DNA of 64,000 bases. Origin: Schistosoma haematobium. Lineage: Eukaryota; Platyhelminthes; Trematoda; Strigeidida; Schistosomatidae. Of the stretch, positions 52,301 to 64,000 are shown in pieces (the first letter of the stretch is position 1; every line of letters begins with the position of its first letter). Location of the stretch: positions 17,493,287 to 17,557,286 of the forward strand of contig NC_067195.1 in assembly GCF_000699445.3 (NCBI RefSeq), given 5' to 3'. A model generated the notes under the pieces. It was not told where the DNA came from. It did not search any database and saw only the letters and a program-made list of their open reading frames with translations. The translations under genes and the position numbers were made by a program.

Positions 52301-54666
52301 TGGGCCACCTACCAGCATGCTACATTCAACCTTGTCCCGAGTAGTCCTTTCAAGTCGCTATTCATTCTTTTTGTGTCTGCTTCCAATTATCGGCGCACTA
52401 TGTTCTTCGTCCTTCCCCTTTTCGTTTCCCTACAGGAATCCATGTTAGCGCTTGCCTCGTGATGCAGTCAGATGGTTTTCTCAATGTGTGTCCTATCCAC
52501 TTCTAACGCCTTATCTGGCACCGGTCATCACTTGGAATGCGTCTGTCAGCTGTCCTCCATGCACGAGTTTGCACTGTAGTCCGTCGTATGAATTCCGAAT
52601 GATGGTGACAATTTTCTCAGGTATTCTATGGTGTCGAAGAAGTTTCCGAAATGTTCTCCTATCCACACTGTCAAATGCTTTCTCACAATCAAGCAAGTTG
52701 ATGTATAGTGACGAGTTCCATTCAATTGATTGTGCGACTATTATCCATAGTGTCGCGATTTGGTCTGTGCACAACCGGTCCTTACGGAATCCAGATTGTT
52801 GATCTTGAAGTTGGTCATCTACTGAGTCTTTCATACGGTTCAACAACACCTCGCTGAAAATCTTTCTTGGTACTGACAATAGTGTGATGCCTCTGTAGTT
52901 CTCGCATTTTGCTCAGATCTCCTTTCTTTGGTATCTTGATGAGGTGTCCCTCTTCCCGGTCCTTCGGGACTTTTTGTTCCTTCCAAATCTTCCTGAATAG
53001 AACGTGAAGCATACTTGCATTTACTTCCATGTCTGACTTTAGTGCTTCGGTTGGTATATTGTCGAATCCTTCTGCTTTCCCGCTCTTGATTTGTCTGATG
53101 TCCGTCCTGATTCCTTCGATCGTTAGTGGAGTGACACCTATAGGAAGGTCTGTGTATGCTGCTTCGATATCCGGTGGATTTAATGGAGCTGGTCTATTCA
53201 AGAGTTCTTCTGTTCTTGAATTTCAGTAATTGGTTTGCCTTCTTTGTTCTTGACCGGTCTCCATGGTTTAACATATTTTCCTACTAGTTTCTTCATTGTG
53301 TCATAGAGCTGACTCACATTTCCTTTTCTTGAAGCTTTTTCCGCTGTCGCTATCAGCTCTTCCACGTATTTCTGCTTGTCGGCTCTAATGCTCCTCTTTT
53401 GTCTGTTTCTGTGTATTCAGCTTCTGTATTGACTCTCCATGTTCTCGTTTTCCTGTTGTTAATTCCTATCCTATTGTTCTTCCTTTCTTGAACCTTGTCT
53501 AGGGTTTCGATAGAGATCAATTCATTATGATGATACTTCTTGCGGCCCAGCACCTGCTAACACGTTGAAGTTAGTGCTTTTTTGATCACTTTCTAGTTGT
53601 CCTCCATCGTATTTTCTTTTTTCAGTAGATGCTGTAAGGCTTGGAACCTGTTGTTGAGAGTTATCTTGAATTCGTTGAGTTTGTCAGTGTCCCTTAGGAA
53701 GGCTCTATTAAACGTTTGTGATGCTGTTTATCCAGCTGTCCAATGTTTCTTTAACTTCAGTTTCATCTCGGCCACAACTAGGTGGTGATCTAAAGCAATG
53801 TCAGCTCCCGTCGTGTGGTCCGGTGAGGCCCATGTAGTTTTGTGTATGCGATTCTGTGGCAATGTTGTGCCGAATAAAACCAATATGTTGAATGCATATC
53901 GGTTTGCAAATCACTCCCCATTGACGTTCATTTCTCATAGTCCACGTCGTCCCATGATATCTTCATATCCAATGTTGTCCATTACAACTTCAGCGTTTAG
54001 GTCTCCTATCAGGATGGTGAGATCCTTTCTTGGGCATTCCACTATGATCGATTGCAGCCTCGAGTAGAACTGATCTTCATCGTCGCCGTTGCTATCATTG
54101 ATGGGTGCGTAACATTGGATAACATTCATTGTGATTCCCTCCTTTGTTTTGAAGGATGCTTTGATGATCCTGGATCCGTGAGATTCCCATCCTATAAGTG
54201 CATTTCGTGCTTCTTTGAACAGCGTCAGGGCAACTCCCTGAGTGTGCAAAGCATTCTCCTCTTTGTGACCGAAGTACAGCAGCATTTCTCCCGTATCTAG
54301 CCTTTTCTGTTGAGCTTGGGTCCAATGGGTTTCGCTGACTCCGAGCACCATCAAGTCGTATCTCCTCATTTCCGTTGCTGTTTGACTGGTTCTCCCAGTC
54401 TCACACATTGTCTGGACATCCCATGTACCTATAAAAATTGTTGCTCTGGTTGTTAGAAGGGGCATCGGCCTCGTGGCTTCTGAAGAATCTCATCTTGCAC
54501 CATGAGGCGTCATAATTCTTCCTTCAACTCCCAGGGTAGAGTTTAAATTATTTATTCTGCTGAGCGTTTTTTAACAAGGTTTTTTTCTACGGGACGGGGT
54601 TGCCAACCCCCTCCTTTTCCCGGACTTGGGACCGGCAGTAGCGCTAGGAGAGCTACGGGCGGAGTT
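52301..54666 (-). mobile_element. RTE-type retrotransposon with RT palm deletion (C)
   Basis: Minus-strand copy of the A/B family. The leader starts at 54666 (AACTCCGCC). The endonuclease is at 53935-54465 (GTWDVQTM, SETHWTQA, GDLNAEV), followed by frameshifted linker pieces (53353-53553). RT fingers and the first palm motif are at 52511-53201 ([23 protein letters not shown], ending MTGAR). At about 52510 the sequence jumps to the C-terminal WIGHTLRK region, removing the QGC and FADD segments (about 230 codons). The 3' end is cut at about 52301 without the GTAA tail. Incapable of RT activity. Confidence 0.9.
53935..54465 (-). pseudogene. RTE endonuclease domain fragment of element C
   Basis: An open frame of 176 codons covers the first endonuclease motifs. 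GTWDVQTMCETGR replaces [13 protein letters not shown], so the conserved Asn of the first motif is Asp. The rest of the ORF follows in other frames. This segment is virtually identical to 61037-61567 on the plus strand. Confidence 0.85.
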
Positions 54667-54783
54667 CATGGCGTGCAATTGATTAATACACGCTGAATAT
54701 CTTTGACGTTGATGTGGATCGATAAACTGGTAGATATTCAGTGAATCAGGTAGCGCTCAGAGACATTTCACTGACCCTACAAC
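54667..54783 (+). repeat. Diverged LTR-end remnant
   Basis: TTCAGTGAATCAGG..GCTCAGAGACATTTCACTGACCCTACAA closely resembles the end of the 383-bp LTR (TTCAGTGATCCAACTGCC..GCTCAGTGACATTTCACTGGCCCTACAA). The preceding 60 bases align loosely with the LTR interior. RTE element C inserted into it, or beside it. Confidence 0.6.
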
Positions 54784-56554
54784 TCAATATCATCCATCAA
54801 TTTCGTAATTATCCTGAGTATTGGATCAACACTGAAGTAGTGTTTCAAATAGCAAATTGATAGTAAATTTGGTTAGTGGGAGTGGTAAAGTTTCAATCTT
54901 TGGATTTTCACGTAAACTACATCCCATTTTTGATTTACTATAAATTCATCTCTCTGATAATGCTATTATTCCACCATATGGTCCAGTAATTTACCATAGA
55001 AAAGGTTTTAACAAGCAATTAGACTATAAAAACTAAAGTCTTTGAGTGAAGTAACGCTATTGCTTATTTATGGCGATTTCTATTAATACCATGATAGCAC
55101 TTAAAAAGCACTAACATCAAGTGGTGACCTGTAACGTACGCCCTTTTTCCAGAAGCAACTAATCTTTATTTGAACCAGTCTCCTGTCCTCATTCCATGGA
55201 GTAGGAATTACGGAGGTTTGTATTTCCATGAATAAGCAGTACGACTGAGGATACTTGATAATGCTAGGTACTATAAATTGTAATGATCCCACAGTTGAGT
55301 ACCACTTCGAAATCCTGAACACCAGACATCTTCGTCGCAGTTCAGATTTTATCAATAGTATACATTTACTACACGTGTAATCGCTACTACTGCTTAATCT
55401 TAAGAGTATTAAGTTAGCTTATTGAAGTTTGTATTCTTAGTTTCCGCCAACTGATTAGTTAACTTTGAGATTGTATATTATCGTTCGTGGTTTTGAGTCG
55501 AGGATCTTTCACATCAGTAAAACTATCATTTTGGCCAGTTTAGTAATTCTAATGTCTTATCAAACTATCCGATAACACCATGATATCATTGAACATGAAT
55601 AACGGAGCCGCTTCAAAATTACTTCGGTTGAAGATGAAGATCCGATTCATACAATATGCATAGAATTACATGTTGACCAATACCTTTTTTGTTACTTCGG
55701 TCGCTAAAAAAACTACGGACATCTGAAATTACTGACAAAAGCCCACATTTCTCTCTTTTTTTGTTATCGTATTTATGTTGAGAACAGAGTTTATTTCTAA
55801 GAACTTTCGTCTAAATTTGATCGAATAATTTCACAGTATTTGGGCGCCGAGTTAATGTGAGACATTAAAGAGAAAGAAGGTATTTGTAAAATCTCAGAGA
55901 AAGAATCTGAAGTAATTCCAAATCCAAATTCTTTCTCTGAGATTTTACAAATACATTCTTCCTCTTTAGAGTTTATTTTTGTGCTTAATTATGCTAATAA
56001 GGTAAATGGCATAAAATGAAAAGTGACAGGTGAACTGAATCAATTTGCAAAATAATTAAGTAGTATTTTGTGGTAAGAAACTATTTCATTGAAAATGAAA
56101 ACTTGTCGATAAGTGGTATTATTGTACAGAATACATTCATCTGAGTGTTTGAAAATGAAGATGATGGGAGTGAATTATTTATCTTGTGATTATTTATTTA
56201 GTATGCTTACCAAAAGTGTATTTATCAGACAATTATTTTATGACAAAATTTTTAATCTCGTCGTGATTGTAAACCATTTTTGAACTAATTTATGATTCCA
56301 CGAACAATATTCTGTCTGGTTAGGATGGGACATTGGTGGCTCCAGAAGTAATTCGATTATATATCGGACTAGTCAAAACAGTCATACTTCGAAGTATTTG
56401 AGTATAAACCGACCAAAAAGTTAGTTCTCATAGTTTCAGCAGTCCGAAAACTGTCACTAATCGTACAGAGAAGCTTGAAACATGCATGAACAAGAAAATC
56501 CTGTTCAACCTTCTCATCTTATAAGGTTTTTTAAGAATTTTAGTAGATCACCTT
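54784..56554. other. Unannotated AT-rich DNA with one long hairpin
   Basis: Apart from the hairpin at 55866-55968, nothing was recognised. The frame at 55101-55355 has no support. Confidence 0.4.
55866..55968. repeat. Long near-perfect hairpin
   Basis: A perfect 27-bp inverted repeat (55880-55906 and 55928-55954; GTATTTGTAAAATCTCAGAG outward) has a 21-base loop. The arms extend imperfectly outward to roughly 55866 and 55968. It is not part of any element recognised here. Confidence 0.9.
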
Positions 56555-56905
56555 TCTAGGGTTACTGCCTGTTTCAAGCCTGGATAGAGGGTTGTACATA
56601 CGGTCAGCAACCTCATCTCGTAGTAAACAACATGAATCCATCTAAACCCTCCTTTGGGAATTGGAGGATCTTCATTTAGAAGAATTATAACGCCTTACGG
56701 TGAATGCCTAGATCCTTCGGAAGTCAGGAGACCAATGATTCTTCTGGTAACCTGATCAACAAATAATATAGGTACATAGAATGTTCAGAAAATGTGGGAG
56801 ACTTGGAGGACCAGTCAAATAACTGCGGAAATGAGGATACCACGTGAAGGTTTTCGGAATAAGTGAAACCCATTGGACCCAAGCTGGACAGGAAATATTA
56901 GACTT
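56555..56905 (+). pseudogene. RTE 5' leader and endonuclease start, fossil
   Basis: Follows the leader and first codons of elements A-D at a distance: GGGTTACTGCC, CTTCATTTAGAAGAATTAT, then degenerate GTACATAGAATGTTCAGAAAATG (first endonuclease motif with stops) and GAAACCCATTGGACCCAAGC. It breaks off at about 56905. Many indels; old and inactive. Confidence 0.8.
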
Positions 56906-58432
<1,527 letters not shown>

Positions 58433-58758
58433 TTAATAAAATGGATTTAAACTACTTGTCTGTTGTTGATGCATCATATTATTTCCAGAGCCATCAATAA
58501 CGGACCATGCACTTGCAGTATTGATCGGCACCATATAATTGGGTTGTACTGTTGCGACCGAACCACTAGCAGGATAATATGGTCGAACTTGATAGAACAT
58601 TGGATTATTCATTGTGTTATGATAAATTGGACCTGACAGAGGTGCCGGTGCTGGTGCCAATTGATTCAGTGATGGTTTCAATGACTGATTAGGTATAAAT
58701 GGATTACAAGCTGCACCAGTTACAGATTTCGAACCAACAGTGAATGGATTTGTAGAAG
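58433..58758 (-). CDS. Terminal exon of an epsin-like endocytic adaptor
   Basis: A very strong acceptor (TCTCCTTCCCCAATTAG) on the minus strand precedes base 58758, and the frame is open to TAA at 58433-58435. The 107-residue tail contains three NPF motifs: STNPFTVG, CNPFIPNQ and the extreme C-terminus LNPFY. Between them it has SLNQLAPAPAPLSGP and a Pro/Tyr/Met-rich low-complexity stretch. Epsins end in this way: two NPFs, then a LNQL-proline segment, then a terminal NPF, which binds EH-domain proteins such as Eps15 in clathrin-coated pits. The ENTH domain, ubiquitin-interacting motifs and clathrin/AP2 motifs would lie in upstream exons, beyond the repeats to the right or outside the window. 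The alternative is another NPF-bearing adaptor (AP180/CALM or stonin-like). Confidence 0.7.
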
Positions 58759-59436
58759 CTAATTGGGGAAGGAGAAAAAATATAATGCAAAGTAAAATTA
58801 TGAATTTGACGACAATTGCAACTTACAACACCAAAGATTCGAAACGATCATGTTGGTTGATTAAAAGACGTATATAATATTCACTTTCAGTGCTACTTTC
58901 CTTAATCACTTCGTGATAAACTGCCATGAGTTTTTTCATGAAATATGTAGCGAATTTTCACACTGGCTGGCGATAGAATAACACCAAACTCGCAATAAGT
59001 GCTTTCTAAATGTTTAATCTTTGTCAGAAAACAACGTTGAACCTAATTCACAGTATTCACACTAACAATTTAAGCAAATACACATGATGCCATGAAGATA
59101 ATGATGACCAATTATTTGTTAACATTTTCAAACACATTAAGTTTTCTATTGTATGATCAAGTAGGTTACACAATCCAAAATTTTGTACTGTTGTTGTTAA
59201 GCAGAACAGGAATCGTTGTATAAGACATTTGGAATAAGTAGATAAGAGTATACTAACTGTTTTGTATTCAATGTTGGGAGGAGAACCAAGATAAACCTGC
59301 TGAGATTAAAAAACGTCTAAACATATGAGCATAAAAATGAAACAAACCAAGTAGTCCTAATCCATATAACCCAAGCAAACAAAGAAACAAAGTAATCTGA
59401 AACTTAACACGCAAATCTTTTTCTGAAATACTATAA
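58759..59436 (-). other. Intron of the epsin-like gene (presumed)
   Basis: Upstream of the terminal exon on the minus strand. No further coding exon was recognised, which implies a long, repeat-filled intron. Confidence 0.4.
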
Positions 59437-59590
59437 GGACTATCAGTCTCCGCATAGCCAAGGCTTCAATAAACCTTAGTATACACCCCTGAAGGCTTTT
59501 GTACAACACTACAAATGCTGACTTGTTATCAACTTTATGAACAGTCTCAACCAAATGTTTCGCAATGATAACTTTCGCCTTCTCATTGCA
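59437..59590 (-). pseudogene. Penelope-like element, GIY-YIG C-terminal fragment
   Basis: Minus-strand frame: IAKHLVETVHKVDN, KSAFVVLYKSLQGCILRFIE, ALAMR. It closely matches 62965-63080 on the plus strand (nearly 90% by eye). The E/H..H pattern and trailing E.LA..R are the end of the GIY-YIG nuclease of Penelope-like elements. It lies in the presumed epsin-like gene intron. Confidence 0.65.
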
Positions 59591-60263
59591 CTATCAAAAT
59601 TTACCAAAGGGACTGTTTTAAATTTCTGAAAAGACTACACAAGTTATTAGAAGGTTTTATATGAACGAGTTAACCTCAAGTGCACAATTAAATTGGAACG
59701 AGTGAAACTGCACTTCTATAAATCTTGTTTGTCAAATCACATATTCCCGAACCAGCTACGTAAGATTCTTCTTTCAAGTAAATTACAACTAAATATTACA
59801 AATCTTATTCAACAGACGAAATCCTAAATGATAAGTTGGTCAATTTAATTGAACTGTAAACTCAAAGATTACCTGTATGAACAGAAATGTCTATAGTTTG
59901 CCATATCAGATTAGTTTTTGAAAAACCAGATTAATAATCCATAAAATTGGCCAGATTTAAGGCAAAATACATCATTTGGAAATTGTAATATATGAATCAG
60001 GAATTGTTTGTTATATAAAATAAAATCGTTAATGTTGGGGCTGACTAATATGAAGTGTTAACTTGAATCAGTTTATAAGCGAAATTGTGAGATAAATTAT
60101 CAGAATAAATATGGTCAACATGGGGTAAGAGAGAAAGAGAGAGAGAAAATGTTGTGATTACAAATCGGAAATTGCGTAATATGTAAAATAATTAGGTCAC
60201 ATATAGTAGATTCAGGGGTGGATATCGAATAAATTCCTCAAAAAGGGGTTATCAAGTGTAAAG
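59591..60263. other. Unannotated AT-rich DNA
   Basis: Nothing recognised; a short GA-rich tract lies near 60130. Confidence 0.4.
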
Positions 60264-60332
<69 letters not shown>

Positions 60333-60347
60333 GTAATAATAATAATA

Positions 60348-60384
<37 letters not shown>
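60264..60384. repeat. (TAA)n microsatellite
   Basis: About 40 TAA units with two TAG interruptions. Confidence 0.97.
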
Positions 60385-60442
60385 GTTTGGAACATAAAAT
60401 GAACATTAATCAGATTACGTCACCACATTATAAGATTGATTA

Positions 60443-60745
60443 TTAGTTAGTTGACCAGGGTAAAAGGAGTGGCTGAACATACTTCTTTTGGATACAAAGC
60501 TCTGGCTTTTTGATCCGAATAGCAATTGCTTCAGCCGTCTGCAGGATTCGCAGTCTTACGGAATTAGGTAGACTGCTGTTGACACGATAGACTATTGCAA
60601 AAGATTGCTCCATGTTGGCTGTATGTCCTGTTTGGACTAAATGGTCTAAGATGGAGCTGTTAACAGTTTTGACAACACCTTTGCTTAAACCACACGGGTA
60701 GGTGCTCACGAGCCCGAATGTACAAATTCCTAGAACATCTGCCAA
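60443..60745 (-). pseudogene. Penelope-like element, C-terminal nuclease region (second family)
   Basis: The minus-strand frame contains SSILDHLVQTGHTANMEQSF, AIVYRVNSSLPNSVRLRILQ, TAEAIAIRIKKPELCIQKKY and ends VQPLLLPW. The H..TGH then E.IAI...KPELC string is typical of the last part of Penelope-like proteins. It is intact for 100 codons but lacks the RT and the GIY-YIG start. The sequence differs from the other Penelope fragments here, so it represents another family. Confidence 0.65.
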
Positions 60746-60760
60746 GGTGTTGTCAGATCA

Positions 60761-60835
60761 CTGAATATCTACCAGTTTATCGATCCACATCAACGTCAAA
60801 GATATTCAGCGTGTATTAATCAATTGCACGCCATG
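60761..60835 (-). repeat. Diverged LTR-end remnant
   Basis: Reverse complement of 54667-54741, virtually identical. It is the part of the LTR-like remnant shared by the flanks of RTE copies C and D, and sequence identity stops at 60761/54741. Confidence 0.6.
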
Positions 60836-61806
60836 AACTCCGCCCGTAGCTCTCCTAGCGCTACTGCCGGTCCCAAGTCCGGGAAAAGGAGGGGGTTGGC
60901 AACCCCGTCCCGTAGAAAAAAACCTTGTTAAAAAACGCTCAGCAGAATAAATAATTTAAACTCTACCCTGGGAGTTGAAGGAAGAATTATGACGCCTCAT
61001 GGTGCAAGATGAGATTCTTCAGAAGCCACGAGGCCGATGCCCCTTCTAACAACCAGAGCAACAATTTTTATAGGTACATGGGATGTCCAGACAATGTGTG
61101 AGACTGGGAGAACCAGTCAAACAGCAACGGAAATGAGGAGATACGACTTGATGGTGCTCGGAGTCAGCGAAACCCATTGGACCCAAGCTCAACAGAAAAG
61201 GCTAGATACGGGAGAAATGCTGCTGTACTTCGGTCACAAAGAGGAGAATGCTTTGCACACTCAGGGAGTTGCCCTGACGCTGTTCAAAGAAGCACGAAAT
61301 GCACTTATAGGATGGGAATCTCACGGATCCAGGATCATCAAAGCATCCTTCAAAACAAAGGAGGGAATCACAATGAATGTTATCCAATGTTACGCACCCA
61401 TCAATGATAGCAACGGCGACGATGAAGATCAGTTCTACTCGAGGCTGCAATCGATCATAGTGGAATGCCCAAGAAAGGATCTCACCATCCTGATAGGAGA
61501 CCTAAACGCTGAAGTTGTAATGGACAACATTGGATATGAAGACATCATGGGACGTCCATGTCGTTGATAGGACACACATTGAGAAAACCATAAAACTGCA
61601 TCACAAGGCAAGCGCTAACATGGATTCCTGTGGGGAAACAAAAAGGGGAGGGTCGAAGAACATAGTGCGCCGATAACTGGAAGCAGACACAAAAAGAATG
61701 AATAGCGACTTGAAAGGACTACTCGGGACAAGGTTGAATGTAGCATGCTGGTGGGTGGCCTATGCTCTTCCAGGAGTCCAAGGTGGCCTAACTAAGTAAG
61801 GAAGTA
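60836..61806 (+). mobile_element. RTE-type retrotransposon, internally deleted (D)
   Basis: Plus-strand copy with leader start AACTCCGCC. The endonuclease part of the ORF is at 61037-61554. A direct jump then leads to the C-terminal region (IGHTLRK at about 61571), a decayed C-terminus and a TAAGTAAGGAAGTA tail at 61792-61806. The whole RT is missing. Its 3' part shares unusual C-terminal sequence with element C (GTAGGGAAAC / GTGGGGAAAC; AACATAGTGCGCCGATAA), which marks C and D as one subgroup. No TSD recognised. Confidence 0.9.
61037..61567 (+). pseudogene. RTE endonuclease domain fragment of element D
   Basis: A 176-codon frame identical in protein to the one in C up to EDIMGR. It carries GTWDVQTMCETGR, SETHWTQAQQ, APINDSN and GDLNAEV. 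The late endonuclease motifs (QIDHI, SDH) are lost, so it is inactive. Confidence 0.88.
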
Positions 61807-61919
61807 CAACATAAACCCCAGAATTGACTATCAGTGCCCTATTCGCAAACCTCTATGATCGATTGAGTACATTAGCCACTTCATCCTTAGAGAATTAAAG
61901 TTAGTTCAGGGCTAAACAG

Positions 61920-63110
61920 GTGGATATAGCGCACCAGTTTCATTCTCCTGAACCAAAGCTGAGAAGCATATTAACTACTCAGCAATTCAAGTCATTAAAA
62001 GAATTACGAAATAATGCCAATAGTATTATACTTAAGCCTGATAAAGAACCTGGTGTTGTTATTATTAAGTCCGATTACAAAAAGAAAATGGAATCCATTT
62101 TTAGTGATAAAAGCAAATGTATGGCTGATGTTGACTCCAATGGATCGTATGAATTAGAAGTAAACTCGAATCTAATGAAATTGTTGAACAATAATGATAT
62201 GTTGAAGATCTAACTGAAGACTCAATTCAAAAAATGTGTCTGTGTAAATGATAGTGTGATAACATAATCATAGGCGATGAACGTGAAGATGTGGACCGCT
62301 TGTTAAAAGAACTCAACACAAGGCAAAAGTATATTTGTCCTACATGCGAAGAATAACCAACTTACTTTTCTAAACACACTGGTTCCGTCAAACGTCCTAT
62401 GTATAGAAAGCCGACATGGACAGGGAAACATCTTCATTTCCATAGTCACTGCCCAATTGATTACAAACGTGGATTAATAAATGGCTTATTCAATAGAATC
62501 AATCATATTTGCACTAGCGATACTACTGAAGTAGAGACGAAGCTCTTGACTGAAACATTAATGAATAAAGGTTATTCGTTGAAGTTTATAAATCGATGGG
62601 TTCCAGTACGATTAGACCTATGACACTTCCAGCACCCAAAAAGCGGGTTTACATTATGTTGCCGTTTAGAGGTGACTCAATTAGTCTCATGTTGAAACGG
62701 AGACTTAAATTAGCCATCAACAGAACACTTGATGCAGCTCAACTTGTAATTATTGAAAACACAAGGTCTATGTTTCGCCAAAAAACCAAACAGCACGTAA
62801 GTGATTGTGGCACATCCCATTCTGTCTATCAATTCACATGTATATGCGGAAACACGTACATAGGGAGGAGCGATCAAGATGGAACACATACCCAAACAGC
62901 TACAGAAACAACTGAATTCCAATGATCAAATAGGGTCACAGGATAGACATCCTCCTCCATTGCGAAACATTTGGTTGAGACTGGTCATAAGGTTTATATC
63001 AAGTCAGCATTTGTAGTGTTGTAAAAAATCCTTCAAGGGTGTATACTAAGGTTTACTGAAGGCTTGGCAGTACGGAAACCCTATTTATGTGTTCAAAAAC
63101 GATTTTTTCA
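61920..63110 (+). mobile_element. Penelope-like element, degraded
   Basis: 61920-62213 is an N-terminal piece: LRSILTTQQFKSLKELRNN, ILKPDKEPGVVIIKSDYKKK. The KPDK..GVVI motif is typical just before the Penelope RT core. The central RT with its catalytic motifs is missing (62214-62398 is short and shattered). 62399-62925 carries the region after RT (YRKPTWTGKHLHFHSHCPID, YKRGLINGLFNR) and the start of the GIY-YIG nuclease (HSVYQFTCICGNTYIGRSDQ). 62930-63110 continues in another frame with AKHLVETGHKV and the C-terminal E.LA.RKP. Stops and frameshifts separate the pieces. Confidence 0.85.
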
Positions 63111-64000
63111 TACTAGAGGGACGTTAAAAGATAGCATGAACACTAAAAACACTGCTCACTTCGATGTAATCTACATCAATTTCTACACGTCAAAGCCCTT
63201 GAATTAATGGAGTCAAGCCGCACCTTGTTACCATAACGTGGCTAGTAGAGTGATAGTAATCATAGTATTTATGACGCAAAACTCTTTGTTACCACAAGGT
63301 GAAAGATATTCATTAGAGATGTTATTATTAACAAGTTATTTCTGCATTACGTTTTCAAGAAACCTACTAGCAATTTCGATTGACAAGTGATTTGATGCAT
63401 GACCCTGTTACATATTTTATGCATTTTCTGGACTTACACTAATTAAATTATTACGTCTACTGCAATATACTTTTAATAAGTATCGTATTATCAATTTAAA
63501 TGACCACCGATAGGATAGATAATATGAACTAAGGGTAGTTGAATATATCAATTCAATCTGTCATATTAATCGACATTACAATAACAGGAAACAAACAGTA
63601 ATTAAATAAAAATGAAATGATGGTTCTATAAGTAAATGGAGTTGATTAGGAAACCAAATGTAGGGACAATTTTCAAAAAAAGAAATACAAGATGTAGAAC
63701 AATACAATATATCTGATCTACAAGAACTGTATTGTAGTCATACATACACTAATTGATGTTTGAAAACAGTAAACATACATGGCTGTTGAGAATACAGAAA
63801 AGGAGACAAGAATGATGACTATTTTAATGATCCTAGTAATAACAGTCAGACACTTATTAGAATCTGACACATATGAATATTTATTAAATTTGTCAAAGAA
63901 TAATTGCATAGCGAGATGAAATTGTCAAGACATAAACCCCAGAGTAGTATTAGACATGACTATTGGTTATGGCGACTGTATCTGTCATAACTTGTGACCT
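63111..64000. other. Unannotated AT-rich DNA
   Basis: No supported gene; the frame at 63718-63909 is hydrophobic low-complexity and probably chance. Confidence 0.4.

Noticed and set aside
60212..60406. Poly-isoleucine open frame
   Set aside because: Translation of the (TAA)n microsatellite.

Overview
The window is nuclear DNA from a flatworm, most likely a schistosome or close trematode relative. It is AT-rich and intron-rich. It is packed with RTE-type, CR1/Jockey-type and Penelope-type retroelements, and carries tRNA-derived SINEs that hold a hammerhead-like block (the Sm-alpha type known from Schistosoma). There is no bacterial gene organisation, no rRNA and no convincing tRNA gene. Species identification is inference; no database could be searched.

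Layout. 1-772 is a (GATA)n array. 773-11035 is mostly unannotated AT-rich DNA with an RTE fossil (2310-3365), one cysteine-rich exon resembling a PSI domain (4267-4420, minus), two SINE pieces (7.1-7.7 kb) and (AT)n tracts. 11036-25788 is a recent compound duplication in the order a-b-a-spacer-b'-a', where primes mark inverted copies. It carries three copies of the 3' part and two copies of the 5' part of a spliced gene whose exons join in phase. The last copy is split by a near-intact RTE element (21378-24591) with a 15-bp target-site duplication, and the other two copies supply the empty site. 26637-26840 is another hammerhead SINE. 27241-30291 is an LTR-bounded element with apparently identical 383-bp LTRs, a 4-bp TSD and no recognisable gag/pol. 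31898-35116 is a second full-length RTE with a 12-bp TSD. 37.7-45.5 kb is a graveyard of CR1-like elements (one minus, one plus, placed head-to-head, plus fragments). 47.2-50.7 kb is a different RTE lineage (minus). 52301-54666 (minus) and 60836-61806 (plus) are two deleted RTE copies that share about 0.8 kb of almost identical sequence in inverted orientation, including non-RTE flank. 58433-58758 (minus) is the terminal exon of an epsin-like endocytic adaptor gene. 59.4-63.1 kb holds Penelope-like (GIY-YIG) fragments.

No complete host gene is present. The host content is isolated exons: PSI-like, the duplicated spliced gene, an epsin-like C-terminus and three weaker candidates. More than half of the window is repeats of clearly different ages. 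The two RTE copies with clean TSDs, the LTR element and the compound duplication look recent. The fossils at 2.3, 56.6 and 59.5 kb look old.
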